From: Pseudidiomarina planktonica
GTDB taxonomy: Bacteria > Pseudomonadota > Gammaproteobacteria > Enterobacterales > Alteromonadaceae
Length of the DNA: 64,000 bases
Assembly (NCBI RefSeq): GCF_900177775.1
Contig: NZ_FXWH01000001.1
Coordinates: 1,488,001 to 1,552,000, forward strand
Direction: 5' to 3'
Every line of letters starts with the position of its first letter. Positions within the stretch are counted from its first letter, which is position 1. The notes below the pieces were generated by a model, which searched no databases, was not told the origin of the DNA, and saw only the letters and a list, made by a program, of their open reading frames with translations. The position numbers and the translations under genes are program-made. This document shows positions 15,852 through 24,767 of this stretch, in pieces.

Positions 15852-17513
15852 TTAGGCGTTTTCATTCCACACGTCACGTAAACCAACGGTTTGATTAAAT
15901 ACCAGATGCTCCGGCGTACTGTCGCGGCTATCAGCGCAGAAGTAACCAATACGTTCAAACTGATAAGCTTCTTCAGGTGCTGCGGTTGCCAGGTTAGGCT
16001 CCACGAAGCCCTGCTTCACTACCAATGACTCTTCGTTCAGGGTACTAAAGAAGTCTTCTTCGGCGGCCGGGTTTGGTACTTTAAACAAGCGGTCATACAG
16101 GCGGAATTCGGCCGGTAACCCTTTACTTGCTGACACCCAGTGAATCACGCCTTTCACTTTACGACCATCGGCTGGATCCTCACCCAAAGTGTCAGCATCG
16201 TAGCTGCAGTAAATGGTGGTGATGTTACCTGCGTCATCTTTTTCTACCCGCTCTGCTTTAATGACATAAGCATGGCGTAAACGAACCTCTTTACCCAGCA
16301 CCAAGCGCTTAAACTTCTTATTCGCTTCTTCACGGAAATCTTCACGTTCAATATAAAGTTCACGGCTGAAGCTCAGCTCGTGGTTACCCATTTCCGGTGT
16401 ATTCGGATGATTTGGCGCGGTAATAACTTCTTCTTGCTCCGGGAAGTTCTCAATAACCAGACGTACTGGATCAATAACCGCCATCGCTCGTGGTGCACTC
16501 ACATTCAGCTCATCGCGAATGCAGGCTTCCAGCATGCTCATTTCAACCTGGTTATCCATTTTGGTAACGCCAATGCGGTGACAAAACTCACGAATAGACG
16601 CAGGTGTGTAACCACGGCGACGAATACCAGCAATAGTTGGCATCCGCGGATCGTCCCAACCCGATACCTTGCCCTCTTCCACCAACAGATTAAGCTTACG
16701 CTTACTCATCACGGTGTACTGTAAGTTCAGACGCGAGAATTCGATTTGCTGTGGGTGACAATCAATGCTGATGTTATCCAGCACCCAATCATATAACCGG
16801 CGGTTATCCTGGAACTCCAATGTACACAGAGAATGCGTAATACCTTCCAGTGCATCCGAAATACAGTGGGTGAAGTCGTACATGGGATAGACACACCACT
16901 TATCACCGGTTTGGTGATGATGCGCAAAGCGAACCCGATAAATAACAGGGTCACGCAACACCATGAACGGCGATTTCATATCAATTTTTGCACGTAAGCA
17001 ACATTCACCTTCACTGAACTCACCGGCAGTCATACGCTTAAATAAATCCAGGTTTTCTTCAGGCGATGTATCACGATAAGGGCTATTCACACCCGGCTCT
17101 TTCAAAGTGCCGCGCATTTCACGCATGGCGTCTTGCGTTGAGAAATCAACGTAGGCCAGGCCTTTCTCAATCAATTCAATAGCGAAGCCATGCAGCGCAT
17201 CGAAGTAGTTCGACGAATATCGCGGCTTTTCGTGCCAGTTGTAACCCAACCACTGCACGTCGGTCATAATCGAATTTACGTAATCAACTTTTTCTTTCAG
17301 TGGATTGGTGTCGTCGAAACGCAGGTTGCAGCGCCCCTGATAGTCTTCCGAAATACCGAAGTTCAGCACTATGGATTTAGCATGACCAATGTGCAAAAAA
17401 CCATTTGGCTCTGGCGGAAAACGGGTATGCACCTGCTGGTGCTTGCCACTAGCCAGATCTTTATCAATGATTTGCCGAATAAAATTACTGCGACGGACTT
17501 CAGTATCTGCCAT
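15852..17513 (-). CDS. glnS: Glutaminyl-tRNA synthetase
   Basis: Charges tRNA(Gln) with glutamine in the cytoplasm. It is a class I enzyme with the HIGH motif at residues 41-44 in [15 protein letters not shown] and the KMSKS-type loop TVMSKRKL at about 268-272. The ATG at 17513 ([11 protein letters not shown]) gives 553 residues, matching E. coli GlnRS (554); the open frame continues 26 codons upstream without similarity. The two C-terminal anticodon-binding beta barrels are intact. It shares its terminator with the convergent gene and lies downstream of pxpC. Confidence 0.97.
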   Translation of the reverse strand: MADTEVRRSNFIRQIIDKDLASGKHQQVHTRFPPEPNGFLHIGHAKSIVLNFGISEDYQGRCNLRFDDTNPLKEKVDYVNSIMTDVQWLGYNWHEKPRYSSNYFDALHGFAIELIEKGLAYVDFSTQDAMREMRGTLKEPGVNSPYRDTSPEENLDLFKRMTAGEFSEGECCLRAKIDMKSPFMVLRDPVIYRVRFAHHHQTGDKWCVYPMYDFTHCISDALEGITHSLCTLEFQDNRRLYDWVLDNISIDCHPQQIEFSRLNLQYTVMSKRKLNLLVEEGKVSGWDDPRMPTIAGIRRRGYTPASIREFCHRIGVTKMDNQVEMSMLEACIRDELNVSAPRAMAVIDPVRLVIENFPEQEEVITAPNHPNTPEMGNHELSFSRELYIEREDFREEANKKFKRLVLGKEVRLRHAYVIKAERVEKDDAGNITTIYCSYDADTLGEDPADGRKVKGVIHWVSASKGLPAEFRLYDRLFKVPNPAAEEDFFSTLNEESLVVKQGFVEPNLATAAPEEAYQFERIGYFCADSRDSTPEHLVFNQTVGLRDVWNENA

Positions 17514-17556
17514 TACGTTTGGCTCTCCAATGCGGACAGGGGTGTTAGTATGGCGC

Positions 17557-18522
17557 TTATGATCGCAGGTTCTGAGCCTGCTGACAAGCAACCGAGAAAA
17601 ATCGGTAAACTTGCTTCAGTTGCTCTTGTAAAGGCTTTGCGTCGGCTTCTTTAAACTGAATTTTACTGCCCGGAGTTGCTTGTGCCAGGCGGTTTTTCGC
17701 GGTCCAGCTCAGAACACCGAGCTTAGGATAACCGCCCAGCGTTTGCCGGTCGTTTAGCATAATAATGGGCTGCCCATCGCTAGGCACCTGAATAGCGCCT
17801 ATGGGTAAGGGTTCTGACACTAAACCGGCGCCTTGCCAATTAACCGCAGCACCCTTCATACGAACACCCATACGGTCCGCTTTATCGATTACCTGGTAGG
17901 TTTCGGAAAAGAAGACTTCTCGCGCGCTGGCAGCAAACTGCTGAAATTGCGCCGCTGGCATTACGTCTAGCACCAGCTTGCTAGTGTAATCAGGAATAAA
18001 GTCCGGTTTCACCCGTTGCCCGGTAACCGCCTGACTTGAATTGTTAACCGCTTCAGGTGTGAGTGAATCACCGGCAACCAGCGCGTGGCCGTGCCCGGTT
18101 AAACCACCTATTTGTTCACGCCGAACGGTGGCGCAACTACCTTTTACCGGTGTTACCTGCCAACCACCGGCTACGGCTAAGTACGCGCGCAAACCACTGC
18201 GGGCATAACCTATGGCGAGCTTATCGCCTTCGTTTACTTGCAGTACCTGCCAGTTCGGCACCGAGTTGCCATTAACGCTAACGGGAACATCTGCGCCGGT
18301 TACCGTTATTTTCATACTCGCTTGCGCGGTAGCGCTAAAACCACCTAACGTAATTTCTATCTGCGCGGCATTGAAGTGATTACCTAGCAATCTGTTCGCC
18401 CAAAGAAACGCATGTTCGTCGACCGGGCCGCCGCGACTGTAGCCCTGAGCCAACCAGCCGAATCGACCAAAGTCCTGAACCAACGCCAACATGCCCGGCT
18501 CGATTACCCGCAAGCCGCTCAT
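17557..18522 (-). CDS. pxpC: 5-oxoprolinase subunit PxpC (biotin-dependent carboxyltransferase-like)
   Basis: The KipA/PxpC subunit of the bacterial ATP-dependent 5-oxoprolinase PxpABC, which opens pyroglutamate to glutamate. The 321-residue protein shows the family features: [20 protein letters not shown] with [18 protein letters not shown] at the N-terminus, and the late [20 protein letters not shown] motif. It overlaps pxpB by four bases (ATGA). Together with pxpA and pxpB it forms a full three-subunit enzyme. Confidence 0.93.
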   Translation of the reverse strand: MSGLRVIEPGMLALVQDFGRFGWLAQGYSRGGPVDEHAFLWANRLLGNHFNAAQIEITLGGFSATAQASMKITVTGADVPVSVNGNSVPNWQVLQVNEGDKLAIGYARSGLRAYLAVAGGWQVTPVKGSCATVRREQIGGLTGHGHALVAGDSLTPEAVNNSSQAVTGQRVKPDFIPDYTSKLVLDVMPAAQFQQFAASAREVFFSETYQVIDKADRMGVRMKGAAVNWQGAGLVSEPLPIGAIQVPSDGQPIIMLNDRQTLGGYPKLGVLSWTAKNRLAQATPGSKIQFKEADAKPLQEQLKQVYRFFSVACQQAQNLRS

Positions 18523-19208
18523 TTATCACCTGCCTGACGCTGTTGTTCATAGTCAGCGCGAGTTAACGAATAGAACTGTACCCTAACGCCAGCGGCTAAT
18601 GGCGGCAACTGGGCACAACGTCCCAAGATATTCCAGCCACCAGGTGATTCCAACGGATAAATAGCCGTTTGTTGCTCGGCAATAGCAACGCTTAAGGCAG
18701 GAACCTTCTGGCGGGGAGAATCCAGCCGCGGCAACCGCAACGCCTGATCCACATCACCTAAATACGCAAAACCCGGGGCAAAACCAATCGCGTAAACGTG
18801 GTATTCAGGCTTGGTGTGCATCGCAATCACGTCATCAATGGAAGCATCCACACGACGCGCGACACACTCAAGGTCGAGGCCAACACTGGTATCATATAGA
18901 ACTCCAACCTGATACAACTCGCCCTGCGCAGCGCCCGCTTCAGGTTCACTGAGACTACTCAGCACCTGCTTTAGAGCATCAATAAACGCCTGTTCATCAA
19001 TGTTTATAAAGTCGTAGTAAATCATCAGTGTGTTATAGGCAGGCACTAATTCCAGCACATTGCTGCGAATAGACTCAGGCGAGTGATTTGCGCGAAGCTC
19101 GGCAGCAACATGATGCACCCGGCGATTCTGCTCCAGGCTAATTTCAGCCGCAAAAGTAAGCAAAATAGCATTTACATCGGCGCGTTGAATGTCGGGTAAA
19201 TTCTTCAT
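18519..19208 (-). CDS. pxpB: 5-oxoprolinase subunit PxpB (KipI family)
   Basis: A 229-residue protein of the KipI/PxpB (allophanate hydrolase subunit 1) family. The cyclophilin-like C-terminal half contains YAIGFAPGFAYLGDVD (about 140-153) and LESPGGWNILGRC (about 186-198), the two family loops. It acts with PxpA and PxpC in 5-oxoproline cleavage. In Bacillus KipI also inhibits the sporulation kinase KinA, but no such kinase is expected here. It sits one base after pxpA and overlaps pxpC by four. Confidence 0.93.
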   Translation of the reverse strand: MKNLPDIQRADVNAILLTFAAEISLEQNRRVHHVAAELRANHSPESIRSNVLELVPAYNTLMIYYDFINIDEQAFIDALKQVLSSLSEPEAGAAQGELYQVGVLYDTSVGLDLECVARRVDASIDDVIAMHTKPEYHVYAIGFAPGFAYLGDVDQALRLPRLDSPRQKVPALSVAIAEQQTAIYPLESPGGWNILGRCAQLPPLAAGVRVQFYSLTRADYEQQRQAGDK

Positions 19209-19209
19209 G

Positions 19210-19953
19210 CTAAGCCCGCAGCGTGGTTAGACTTTCTCGTATGGCCGCTACAGTCGCGATAGATTCAGGATTATCACCGTGCACACAAATAGTATCCGCG
19301 GGTAACGCCAATTCATTGCCACTAAAGGTAGTGATTCGGGCGCTGCTGGCTAAGCTATTCACTTGCGCCAGAATTGCCGCCCGGTCAGCCAGCACAGCAC
19401 CCGACAAGGCCCGACTGCGAAGCTGGCCTGAATCTTCGTAGGCCCGGTCAGCAAAAGCTTCAAACAGAACGTCAACCTGATACTCGGCTGCAATAGCGCG
19501 CCAATACTCTTGATCGGGTCTGGCTAAGGTTAATAGTTTCGCTTCAGGCGCGGTGTTGGCCACAGCCTGACACACTAGCCGGAACAGTTGTTCACTGCTT
19601 TGCATGTCGTTATAAAGTGCGCCATGGGGCTTCACATGATGTAGCGGTGTGTCAGCAACTCTGCACATGGCCTTCATAGCGCCTATTTGGTAATGCAAAA
19701 TAGCGAGCAGTTCGGTGTCAGGGAATGTCAATGATCTGCGTCCGAAGCCAGCCAAATCGGGATATGCCGGATGCGCGCCAACCTTAACGCCAGCCGCTAC
19801 GGCCAGAGCAATAGTGCGCTGCATAATAGCGGGATCGCCGGCATGAAAACCACAGGCAATATTGGCTAAATCAATGTGAGGCATCACGTCCGCGTCGGCA
19901 CCCATAGTCCAGGCACCATAGCTTTCGCCCATGTCACAGTTTAATAGCATCAT
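19210..19953 (-). CDS. pxpA: 5-oxoprolinase subunit PxpA (LamB/YcsF family)
   Basis: A 247-residue TIM-barrel-like protein of the LamB/YcsF family. The conserved N-terminus (LNCDMGESYGAW, then DLANIACGFHAGDPAIM) and VKPHGALYNDM and VFEAFADRAYEDSGQLRSR regions are all present. PxpA works with PxpB and PxpC as a 5-oxoprolinase. I chose the first of two adjacent ATG codons (19953), which begins one base after the stop of the upstream membrane-protein gene. The frame stays open for another 36 codons inside that gene, but the extension has no family similarity. No clear ribosome binding site is visible, so translation may depend on coupling. Confidence 0.92.
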   Translation of the reverse strand: MMLLNCDMGESYGAWTMGADADVMPHIDLANIACGFHAGDPAIMQRTIALAVAAGVKVGAHPAYPDLAGFGRRSLTFPDTELLAILHYQIGAMKAMCRVADTPLHHVKPHGALYNDMQSSEQLFRLVCQAVANTAPEAKLLTLARPDQEYWRAIAAEYQVDVLFEAFADRAYEDSGQLRSRALSGAVLADRAAILAQVNSLASSARITTFSGNELALPADTICVHGDNPESIATVAAIRESLTTLRA

Positions 19954-19954
19954 G

Positions 19955-20368
19955 TCAGGATTTTTTTTGTTTTGCTTTGTCGGCTTTACGGGCGCGTTCT
20001 GCACCAGCGAAACGGGCAAATGCATAAGCAAATAAATAAATACCAATACCCAGCGTAGCAATGGTGAGCGTTGGCAATACCAACACGGCTAACTGGTGCT
20101 TAGCAGCAACCGCGGCAGTGCCGGTTAATCCCAGCGTTACCAGCATGGCCGAAATAAGCGTTAAGGTTGGCAACCAGCGGTCCACGAAGGTAACGCCTAC
20201 CAGTGCAAACAAGCCACCTAAAATAATTCCCCAGGCTAAGGGCGTGCCCAAACCGTACCAACTCAAATCAAAGTCTGCTATCCAGGCCACTAACTGATCC
20301 ATAGACGCTGTGTAGAAGAGAATTCCAATTAACCCGGCTAAAATAACCAAACGCTTAGTTAACGACAT
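19955..20368 (-). CDS. Unassigned four-helix membrane protein upstream of pxpA
   Basis: A 137-residue protein with four hydrophobic segments (about residues 7-24, 40-58, 65-87 and 92-117) and a very basic Lys-rich tail. I do not recognise a family. The gene ends in a run of eight A on its coding strand (19961-19968) just before the stop. It is followed one base later by pxpA, so it is almost surely in the same operon. One possibility is a membrane partner or transporter component for pyroglutamate, but nothing in the sequence shows this. Confidence 0.7.
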   Translation of the reverse strand: MSLTKRLVILAGLIGILFYTASMDQLVAWIADFDLSWYGLGTPLAWGIILGGLFALVGVTFVDRWLPTLTLISAMLVTLGLTGTAAVAAKHQLAVLVLPTLTIATLGIGIYLFAYAFARFAGAERARKADKAKQKKS

Positions 20369-20384
20369 AAAAATTCCTATTTAA

Positions 20385-20675
20385 TTAGCCATTTAATAGC
20401 CAGGTAAGCAGCCCTAGTACCACAATAATAATAGGTACCCATAGTAACGGTGACTGAATAAGTGTCATTTCCGGCGGCCGTTCGTATTCCTCATCCGGTT
20501 GCCGTTGTGGTTTTTGCGGTTGTTTAATCATCCAGATAATACCCACCGCAAGCATTGCAAAACCTACAATGCGCCAGCTATCAGTACTTCCACCAGCAGG
20601 TGCAAGTACCGCCATTAATAGTCCCAGTACCATTACAGCTAATGCTGCTAAACGCTTTACCAACATCTTATTCAT
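20385..20675 (-). CDS. Unassigned small membrane protein
   Basis: A 96-residue protein with three hydrophobic segments (about residues 8-27, 34-48 and 75-94) and a polar loop rich in Pro, Gln and Glu between the second and third (KQPQKPQRQPDEEYERPPE). I do not recognise a family. It is 16 bases from the next gene and 18 from the previous one in a run of short membrane-protein genes leading into pxpABC. Confidence 0.6.
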   Translation of the reverse strand: MNKMLVKRLAALAVMVLGLLMAVLAPAGGSTDSWRIVGFAMLAVGIIWMIKQPQKPQRQPDEEYERPPEMTLIQSPLLWVPIIIVVLGLLTWLLNG

Positions 20676-20693
20676 GCGCCTGAGTTTCCCCTG

Positions 20694-20921
20694 TTAGTTG
20701 TTCTGATTGTCATCGTTTTTATCCGAGCTTGAAGCCGGAGTTTCAGCTGGGCGATCAGCGGGTTGTTTGCTCGATTTTTGCTGATGCCAACGCCACCGGA
20801 ACACTCCCCAGCCAATTAACATTAAACCGGCACCCAAAATCATTGCCAGCAAACTCTGTTCATAAATGCCGCTAATTAAAGCAGCAAAACCAATAACTAC
20901 GACCAGTAGTGACAGAATCAT
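20694..20921 (-). CDS. Unassigned small membrane protein, first gene of the pxp cluster
   Basis: A 75-residue protein with two hydrophobic helices (residues 2-20 and 25-44) and a soluble polar tail of Lys/Gln/Ser/Asp, ending in an Asn-rich stretch. I do not recognise a family. It is the first open frame after the divergent gap with the pirin gene and is followed by two more small membrane-protein genes and pxpABC on the same strand. Confidence 0.55.
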   Translation of the reverse strand: MILSLLVVVIGFAALISGIYEQSLLAMILGAGLMLIGWGVFRWRWHQQKSSKQPADRPAETPASSSDKNDDNQNN

Positions 20922-20972
20922 CTGTGTCTCCTTGTCAGAGCCTTTACCTTAACCATTTTTAGGCATTTAAGA

Positions 20973-20982
20973 AAGTATACTT
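20973..20982. promoter_or_regulatory. Palindrome in the pxp/pirin divergent gap
   Basis: AAGTATACTT is a perfect 10-base palindrome between the divergent small-membrane-protein/pxp operon and the pirin gene. It might be part of a promoter or operator. Nothing else supports it. Confidence 0.2.
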
Positions 20983-21048
20983 GAGCTCAGTTACGACTAT
21001 GGTCATACTCAAATCAACTGATTCAGGAACTAACCACCGGAGTTCAGC

Positions 21049-22038
21049 ATGACGCGTTCCACGCACGAAACTCAGAGCGAAGTCTGTGAGTCGGAACATA
21101 TACAACAGGACGTAACGCTTCTAAGCGCGAAAGCCCGTGCGCTGACTGAAAATCTAACCGTGTATCGTGCTATTCCGCAGCAACAACTGCGCATGGTTGG
21201 CCCCTGGTGTTTTGTTGACCACTTTGGCCCGGTTGCCACTAAGAACTACCGTCAGTTTGATGTAGCCCCGCATCCACACATAGGCTTGCAAACTATTACC
21301 TGGTTATTCTCCGGCGAGTTAAAACACTTAGATAGTTTAGGTTACGAACAGCCACTTCGCCGCGGTCAGTTGAATTTAATGACCGCAGGTAATGGTATTA
21401 GCCACGCCGAAGTTGCCGAGCAAAACTTGCAACAACCCTTACATGGGTTACAGCTTTGGTGCGCGTTGCCAGAGCAGCATGAGCAAGTAGCACCCAGCTT
21501 CGAGCACTATCGGGAGTTACCGCATTTTGCCATAGACGACGTAATGGCCGAGCTTATTCTGGGTAAGTATGAAAGCTATCGCTCACCGGGTACCACCTTC
21601 CACCCTTGTATTGCCATGTTGTTAACCACTCCCAAAAACGCCCAGGCAACCATTAAACTGAATAAAGAGTTCGAATATGCGCTTTATGTAGTCAGCGGCA
21701 GTCTGTACTTAACGCATCCAACCAATGCTAAGTTTAATCAAGGTCATGGAGCGCATGAACATGAGGTGATTAGCCTGGGTGCCAACCGCAGCGAACTCAC
21801 TCTGGCATTTGGTGCTGACACTCGTGTAATGCTGCTAGGTGGTGAAGCCTTCCCGCAGCCTGTTACTATGTGGTGGAATTACGTCAGTCACAACGCCGAA
21901 CGCATTCGTCAGGCCGATACCGACTGGCAACAAGGGCATGCCCGGTTTGGCAAGGTTGCCCACTATCAGGGTGAGCGTTTGCTCGGACCGGCTATTCCAG
22001 CAGGGCTGGGTGTATCCACTTCTAACCGAAAGAGTTAA
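21049..22038 (+). CDS. Pirin family protein
   Basis: A 329-residue bicupin of the pirin family. The N-terminal cupin carries the metal-binding histidines in APHPHIGLQTITW and the later His/Glu in GNGISHAE, plus the hallmark RMVGPWCFVDHFGP. Bacterial pirins can bind iron and some have quercetin dioxygenase activity, or modulate metabolic enzymes through protein contacts; which applies here cannot be told. It carries a long N-terminal segment (about 40 residues) before the pirin core. It is divergent from the small-membrane-protein/pxp operon and followed six bases later by a membrane-anchored protein. Confidence 0.9.
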   Translation: MTRSTHETQSEVCESEHIQQDVTLLSAKARALTENLTVYRAIPQQQLRMVGPWCFVDHFGPVATKNYRQFDVAPHPHIGLQTITWLFSGELKHLDSLGYEQPLRRGQLNLMTAGNGISHAEVAEQNLQQPLHGLQLWCALPEQHEQVAPSFEHYRELPHFAIDDVMAELILGKYESYRSPGTTFHPCIAMLLTTPKNAQATIKLNKEFEYALYVVSGSLYLTHPTNAKFNQGHGAHEHEVISLGANRSELTLAFGADTRVMLLGGEAFPQPVTMWWNYVSHNAERIRQADTDWQQGHARFGKVAHYQGERLLGPAIPAGLGVSTSNRKS

Positions 22039-22044
22039 CCAATT

Positions 22045-22578
22045 ATGTTTGATCGAATTAAACAAGCACAACAGCGAGCGGCTCGTGCAGGCCGCCGGGT
22101 ATTACTGTGGTTTATGGCCGCGGCAATTACCCTGGTTGTGCTTTTTGTTGGCGTTGTGGTGTATCAGCTGACCACCTATCAGCCTGACCCACCGCCACTG
22201 GCTAACTGCGAAGCCGAGCAGTTAGTAACCCTGGATTCGAATTCGGCTGAAGTGCGTTTATATCAATGCGAGCGTGGCAACCCTACCAGTTGGCAAGGTT
22301 ACGAAGTGTGGTTACATGAACCCGCCAGCGGCGACTGGCAACGTATGCTCACGGCCCCATCTGAAGCCTGCCTGCAACTGCAGGCGAATAATGCAACCAA
22401 TGTAACCTTATTCCATCAAGGTACCCGCGGTGCTTTAAACCTGGCCGAACCGGTATTCATTTACGAGAACACGGCCGGTGTATCAGCCACCCTGGTAGTG
22501 GATATTGAAGCTCTGGAAACTACTGGCGAATGCGCCAGTAGTGAATCTGACAACACCTCTAATCGCGCGGGTCGGTAA
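22045..22578 (+). CDS. Unassigned single-pass membrane protein
   Basis: A 177-residue protein with one hydrophobic helix (about residues 22-46) and a mostly polar, acidic remainder that should lie in the periplasm. There are four cysteines in that part (ANCEAE, LYQCERG, EACLQL, GECASS), which could pair. I do not recognise a family. It starts six bases after the pirin gene, so co-transcription is likely. Its 3' end overlaps the convergent LysR gene by 20 bases. Confidence 0.65.
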   Translation: MFDRIKQAQQRAARAGRRVLLWFMAAAITLVVLFVGVVVYQLTTYQPDPPPLANCEAEQLVTLDSNSAEVRLYQCERGNPTSWQGYEVWLHEPASGDWQRMLTAPSEACLQLQANNATNVTLFHQGTRGALNLAEPVFIYENTAGVSATLVVDIEALETTGECASSESDNTSNRAGR

Positions 22579-23485
22579 AATGTTCCGCACCCGCTGCCAA
22601 TGGTAACTGTTCAACCAGATAGTCCACAAACACCCTCACTGCTGGCAGCAAACCGCGCCGATGCGGATACACCAAATGCATGATGCCAGCGGGCAACGAC
22701 CACTCGGGTAAAATTCTCACAAGCTTGTTGTTGGCCACATACTCACGGCACAAATAGTTGGGTAACGCAGCAATACCTTGTCCGGCCGCAGCAGCTTCAC
22801 GAATCACCCACATGTCGTCGGTAATCAAACGCGGCTGATGAGTAATGGTAATAGCTTCGCCTGACGCATGCTGTAATTCCAGCGCATAACGCCCACTGCT
22901 GTAATGTAATGACAGCGTGGGTTGCTTCATCAAATCCAGTGGATGCTGTAATGGCCCCGCCGAAGCCACAAAATCCGGGCTGGCATACAAAGTTGTGGGA
23001 GCTGGTGAAATCGGCCTGGCAACAAGCGCCGAGTCTTCGATTTTTGGTCGCACCCGAATGGCGACATCAATACCCTCGTCAATCAAGTTCACCGGTTTAT
23101 TCGTTGCTACCAGGTGAATTTTAACCTCAGGGTATTGCTGCATAAACTGAGGCAACACCCGTGCGATCAGGCTTTGGCACACTGCATAAGGGCAACTGAC
23201 CCGCAAATCACCACGCGGAACATCCAATACTCGTTTGGATACGTCAGCGGCAGCTTCTGCGGCTTCGTCAATAGCCTGGCAATGTACCAAGAAGGCTTTG
23301 CCTACCTCTGTCAGGGTTAGCTTGCGCGTAGTTCGATGAACGAGTCGAATGCCCTGCTCCCGCTCCAACTCTGTTAACCGCCGGCTTAACGTTGATTTGG
23401 GCATACCAAGATCACGCGCCGCAGCACTAATACTGCCCGCCTTTATGGTGCGTGCAAACAAAACCATGTTGGTAATATCTTGCAT
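22559..23485 (-). CDS. LysR-type transcriptional regulator
   Basis: A 308-residue LysR regulator. The N-terminal winged helix is clear (SISAAARDLGMPKSTLSRR; LVHRTTRKLTLTEVGKAFL), with the C-terminal periplasmic-binding-like effector domain from about residue 90. The ATG at 23485 (MQDITNMVLFAR) gives the usual N-terminus; an upstream start adds 18 residues without similarity. It is divergent from azoR with 130 bases between, the usual arrangement for a LysR regulator and its target. It most likely senses an electrophile, quinone or aromatic compound, but that is inference. Confidence 0.92.
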   Translation of the reverse strand: MQDITNMVLFARTIKAGSISAAARDLGMPKSTLSRRLTELEREQGIRLVHRTTRKLTLTEVGKAFLVHCQAIDEAAEAAADVSKRVLDVPRGDLRVSCPYAVCQSLIARVLPQFMQQYPEVKIHLVATNKPVNLIDEGIDVAIRVRPKIEDSALVARPISPAPTTLYASPDFVASAGPLQHPLDLMKQPTLSLHYSSGRYALELQHASGEAITITHQPRLITDDMWVIREAAAAGQGIAALPNYLCREYVANNKLVRILPEWSLPAGIMHLVYPHRRGLLPAVRVFVDYLVEQLPLAAGAEHFTDPRD

Positions 23486-23615
23486 TGGCTCACTGTTCCA
23501 TTTATGCAACAACAGTTTCCATAATAACCATCTACACACAATTTTGGAACTCTATACACTTGGTTTCACGATTAAAAAGTAATGTGTATCCGACCCAACC
23601 AAGGGAGTAGACCCA

Positions 23616-24218
23616 ATGAAAATTTTACATCTGGATTCAGGATTGTTTGTAGATCAATCAGTAACCCGTAAGCTTAGCGCTCAGTTAGTTAAACGCTTGC
23701 AGCAGAATGACGGTACCGCTGAGCTGGTTTATCGTGATTTGGTAGCAGACTCACCGGCTCACTTAACTGCCGAAATTCTTATGGCCGCAGGCAAAGAAGA
23801 ATCAGAGCGTTCAGACTTTGAACAGCAACAAGTAAAGCTCACGGAAAGCTTTCTGGACGAACTATTTGCCGCTGATACGCTGGTAATATCTGCCCCTATG
23901 TACAACTTTACTATTCCAAGTCAGTTAAAAGCTTGGCTAGACCGGGTGCTACAGGCAGGTAAAACTTTCCGTTATACCGAAAGTGGTGCTGAAGGTTTGG
24001 TAACGGGTAAAACCGCCTACATTGTATCTAGCCGTGGCGGTGTTTACAGCAATGGCGATGCCGCAGCCATGGAGCACCAGGAAAGCTACCTGACCTCGGC
24101 ATTGGCGTTCATTGGTATTACTGACGTGAAAGTCGTTCGTGCTGAAGGCGTTAACTTAGGTGACGAGCCGAAAGCGCAAGCCATAGCTGCTGCCGAAGCA
24201 GAAATTAAACAGCTGTAA
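23616..24218 (+). CDS. azoR: FMN-dependent NADH:quinone/azo oxidoreductase AzoR
   Basis: A 200-residue flavoprotein that reduces quinones and azo compounds with NADH and protects against thiol-specific electrophile stress. The FMN-binding patterns SAPMYNFTIPSQLKAWLDRV and YIVSSRGGVYS are conserved, and the N-terminal LHLDSGLFVDQSVTRKLS fits the phosphate loop. It is divergent from the LysR regulator and ends in a strong terminator. Confidence 0.94.
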   Translation: MKILHLDSGLFVDQSVTRKLSAQLVKRLQQNDGTAELVYRDLVADSPAHLTAEILMAAGKEESERSDFEQQQVKLTESFLDELFAADTLVISAPMYNFTIPSQLKAWLDRVLQAGKTFRYTESGAEGLVTGKTAYIVSSRGGVYSNGDAAAMEHQESYLTSALAFIGITDVKVVRAEGVNLGDEPKAQAIAAAEAEIKQL

Positions 24219-24228
24219 CCACAAAAAA

Positions 24229-24250
24229 GGCTCCCAACTGGGAGCCTTTT
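24229..24250. terminator. Intrinsic terminator after azoR
   Basis: A GGCTCCC-AACT-GGGAGCC hairpin (24229-24246) is followed by TTTT on the + strand and preceded by six A. It works in both directions, for azoR and for the convergent small membrane-protein gene. Confidence 0.92.
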
Positions 24251-24267
24251 CGCGCGGCGTTATGGTG

Positions 24268-24687
24268 TTAAGATGCCGCCAGCATAATAGTGCCAAGCGC
24301 ACCCATAGCCAAACCAAACAGCATTAGGGCAACATTCCAGATTAGCGTCACTACAATCGCGTTGCCGAAGTTCATTTGCTGCCCTTGCGAGCCTTTTATC
24401 AGGCGCTGGATTAGAAATACGCCAATAATAAAGCCAATGACCACGTTTACCCACTGATTAACGCCCAAATAGAGTAATACAGGGCCAATAACGCTGGTGA
24501 TAACGGTAATTAGCAATATACGCCAGTAGTTCACCCAATAAGGTGTTTCAAACTTCGCCGACCACTGGGTGGCATATTTGATAATTAATGTCTGGAGCAG
24601 GTTTAAAATCAGTACGCTAATAATACCGGCTACTATCGCCGCGACAATACCGACAACCCCTAACTCACCCCAATTTATCGTTTCCAT
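24268..24687 (-). CDS. Unassigned membrane protein with four helices
   Basis: A 139-residue protein with four hydrophobic segments (about residues 9-32, 58-76, 80-97 and 112-136) separated by short polar loops (KYATQWSAKFETPYW; KGSQGQQMNF). I do not recognise a family. The ATG at 24687 has AGGA six bases upstream and is preferred over a TTG nine codons earlier. It stands alone between azoR and the SDR operon and ends in the shared bidirectional terminator. Confidence 0.7.
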   Translation of the reverse strand: METINWGELGVVGIVAAIVAGIISVLILNLLQTLIIKYATQWSAKFETPYWVNYWRILLITVITSVIGPVLLYLGVNQWVNVVIGFIIGVFLIQRLIKGSQGQQMNFGNAIVVTLIWNVALMLFGLAMGALGTIMLAAS

Positions 24688-24767
24688 ACTTAGGTCCTGA
24701 ATAGCTTGTTGCAAAAATGTAATTAGAGCATAAGCTGGCCGCAGTAACTACCTTTAAAGCAATTAAA

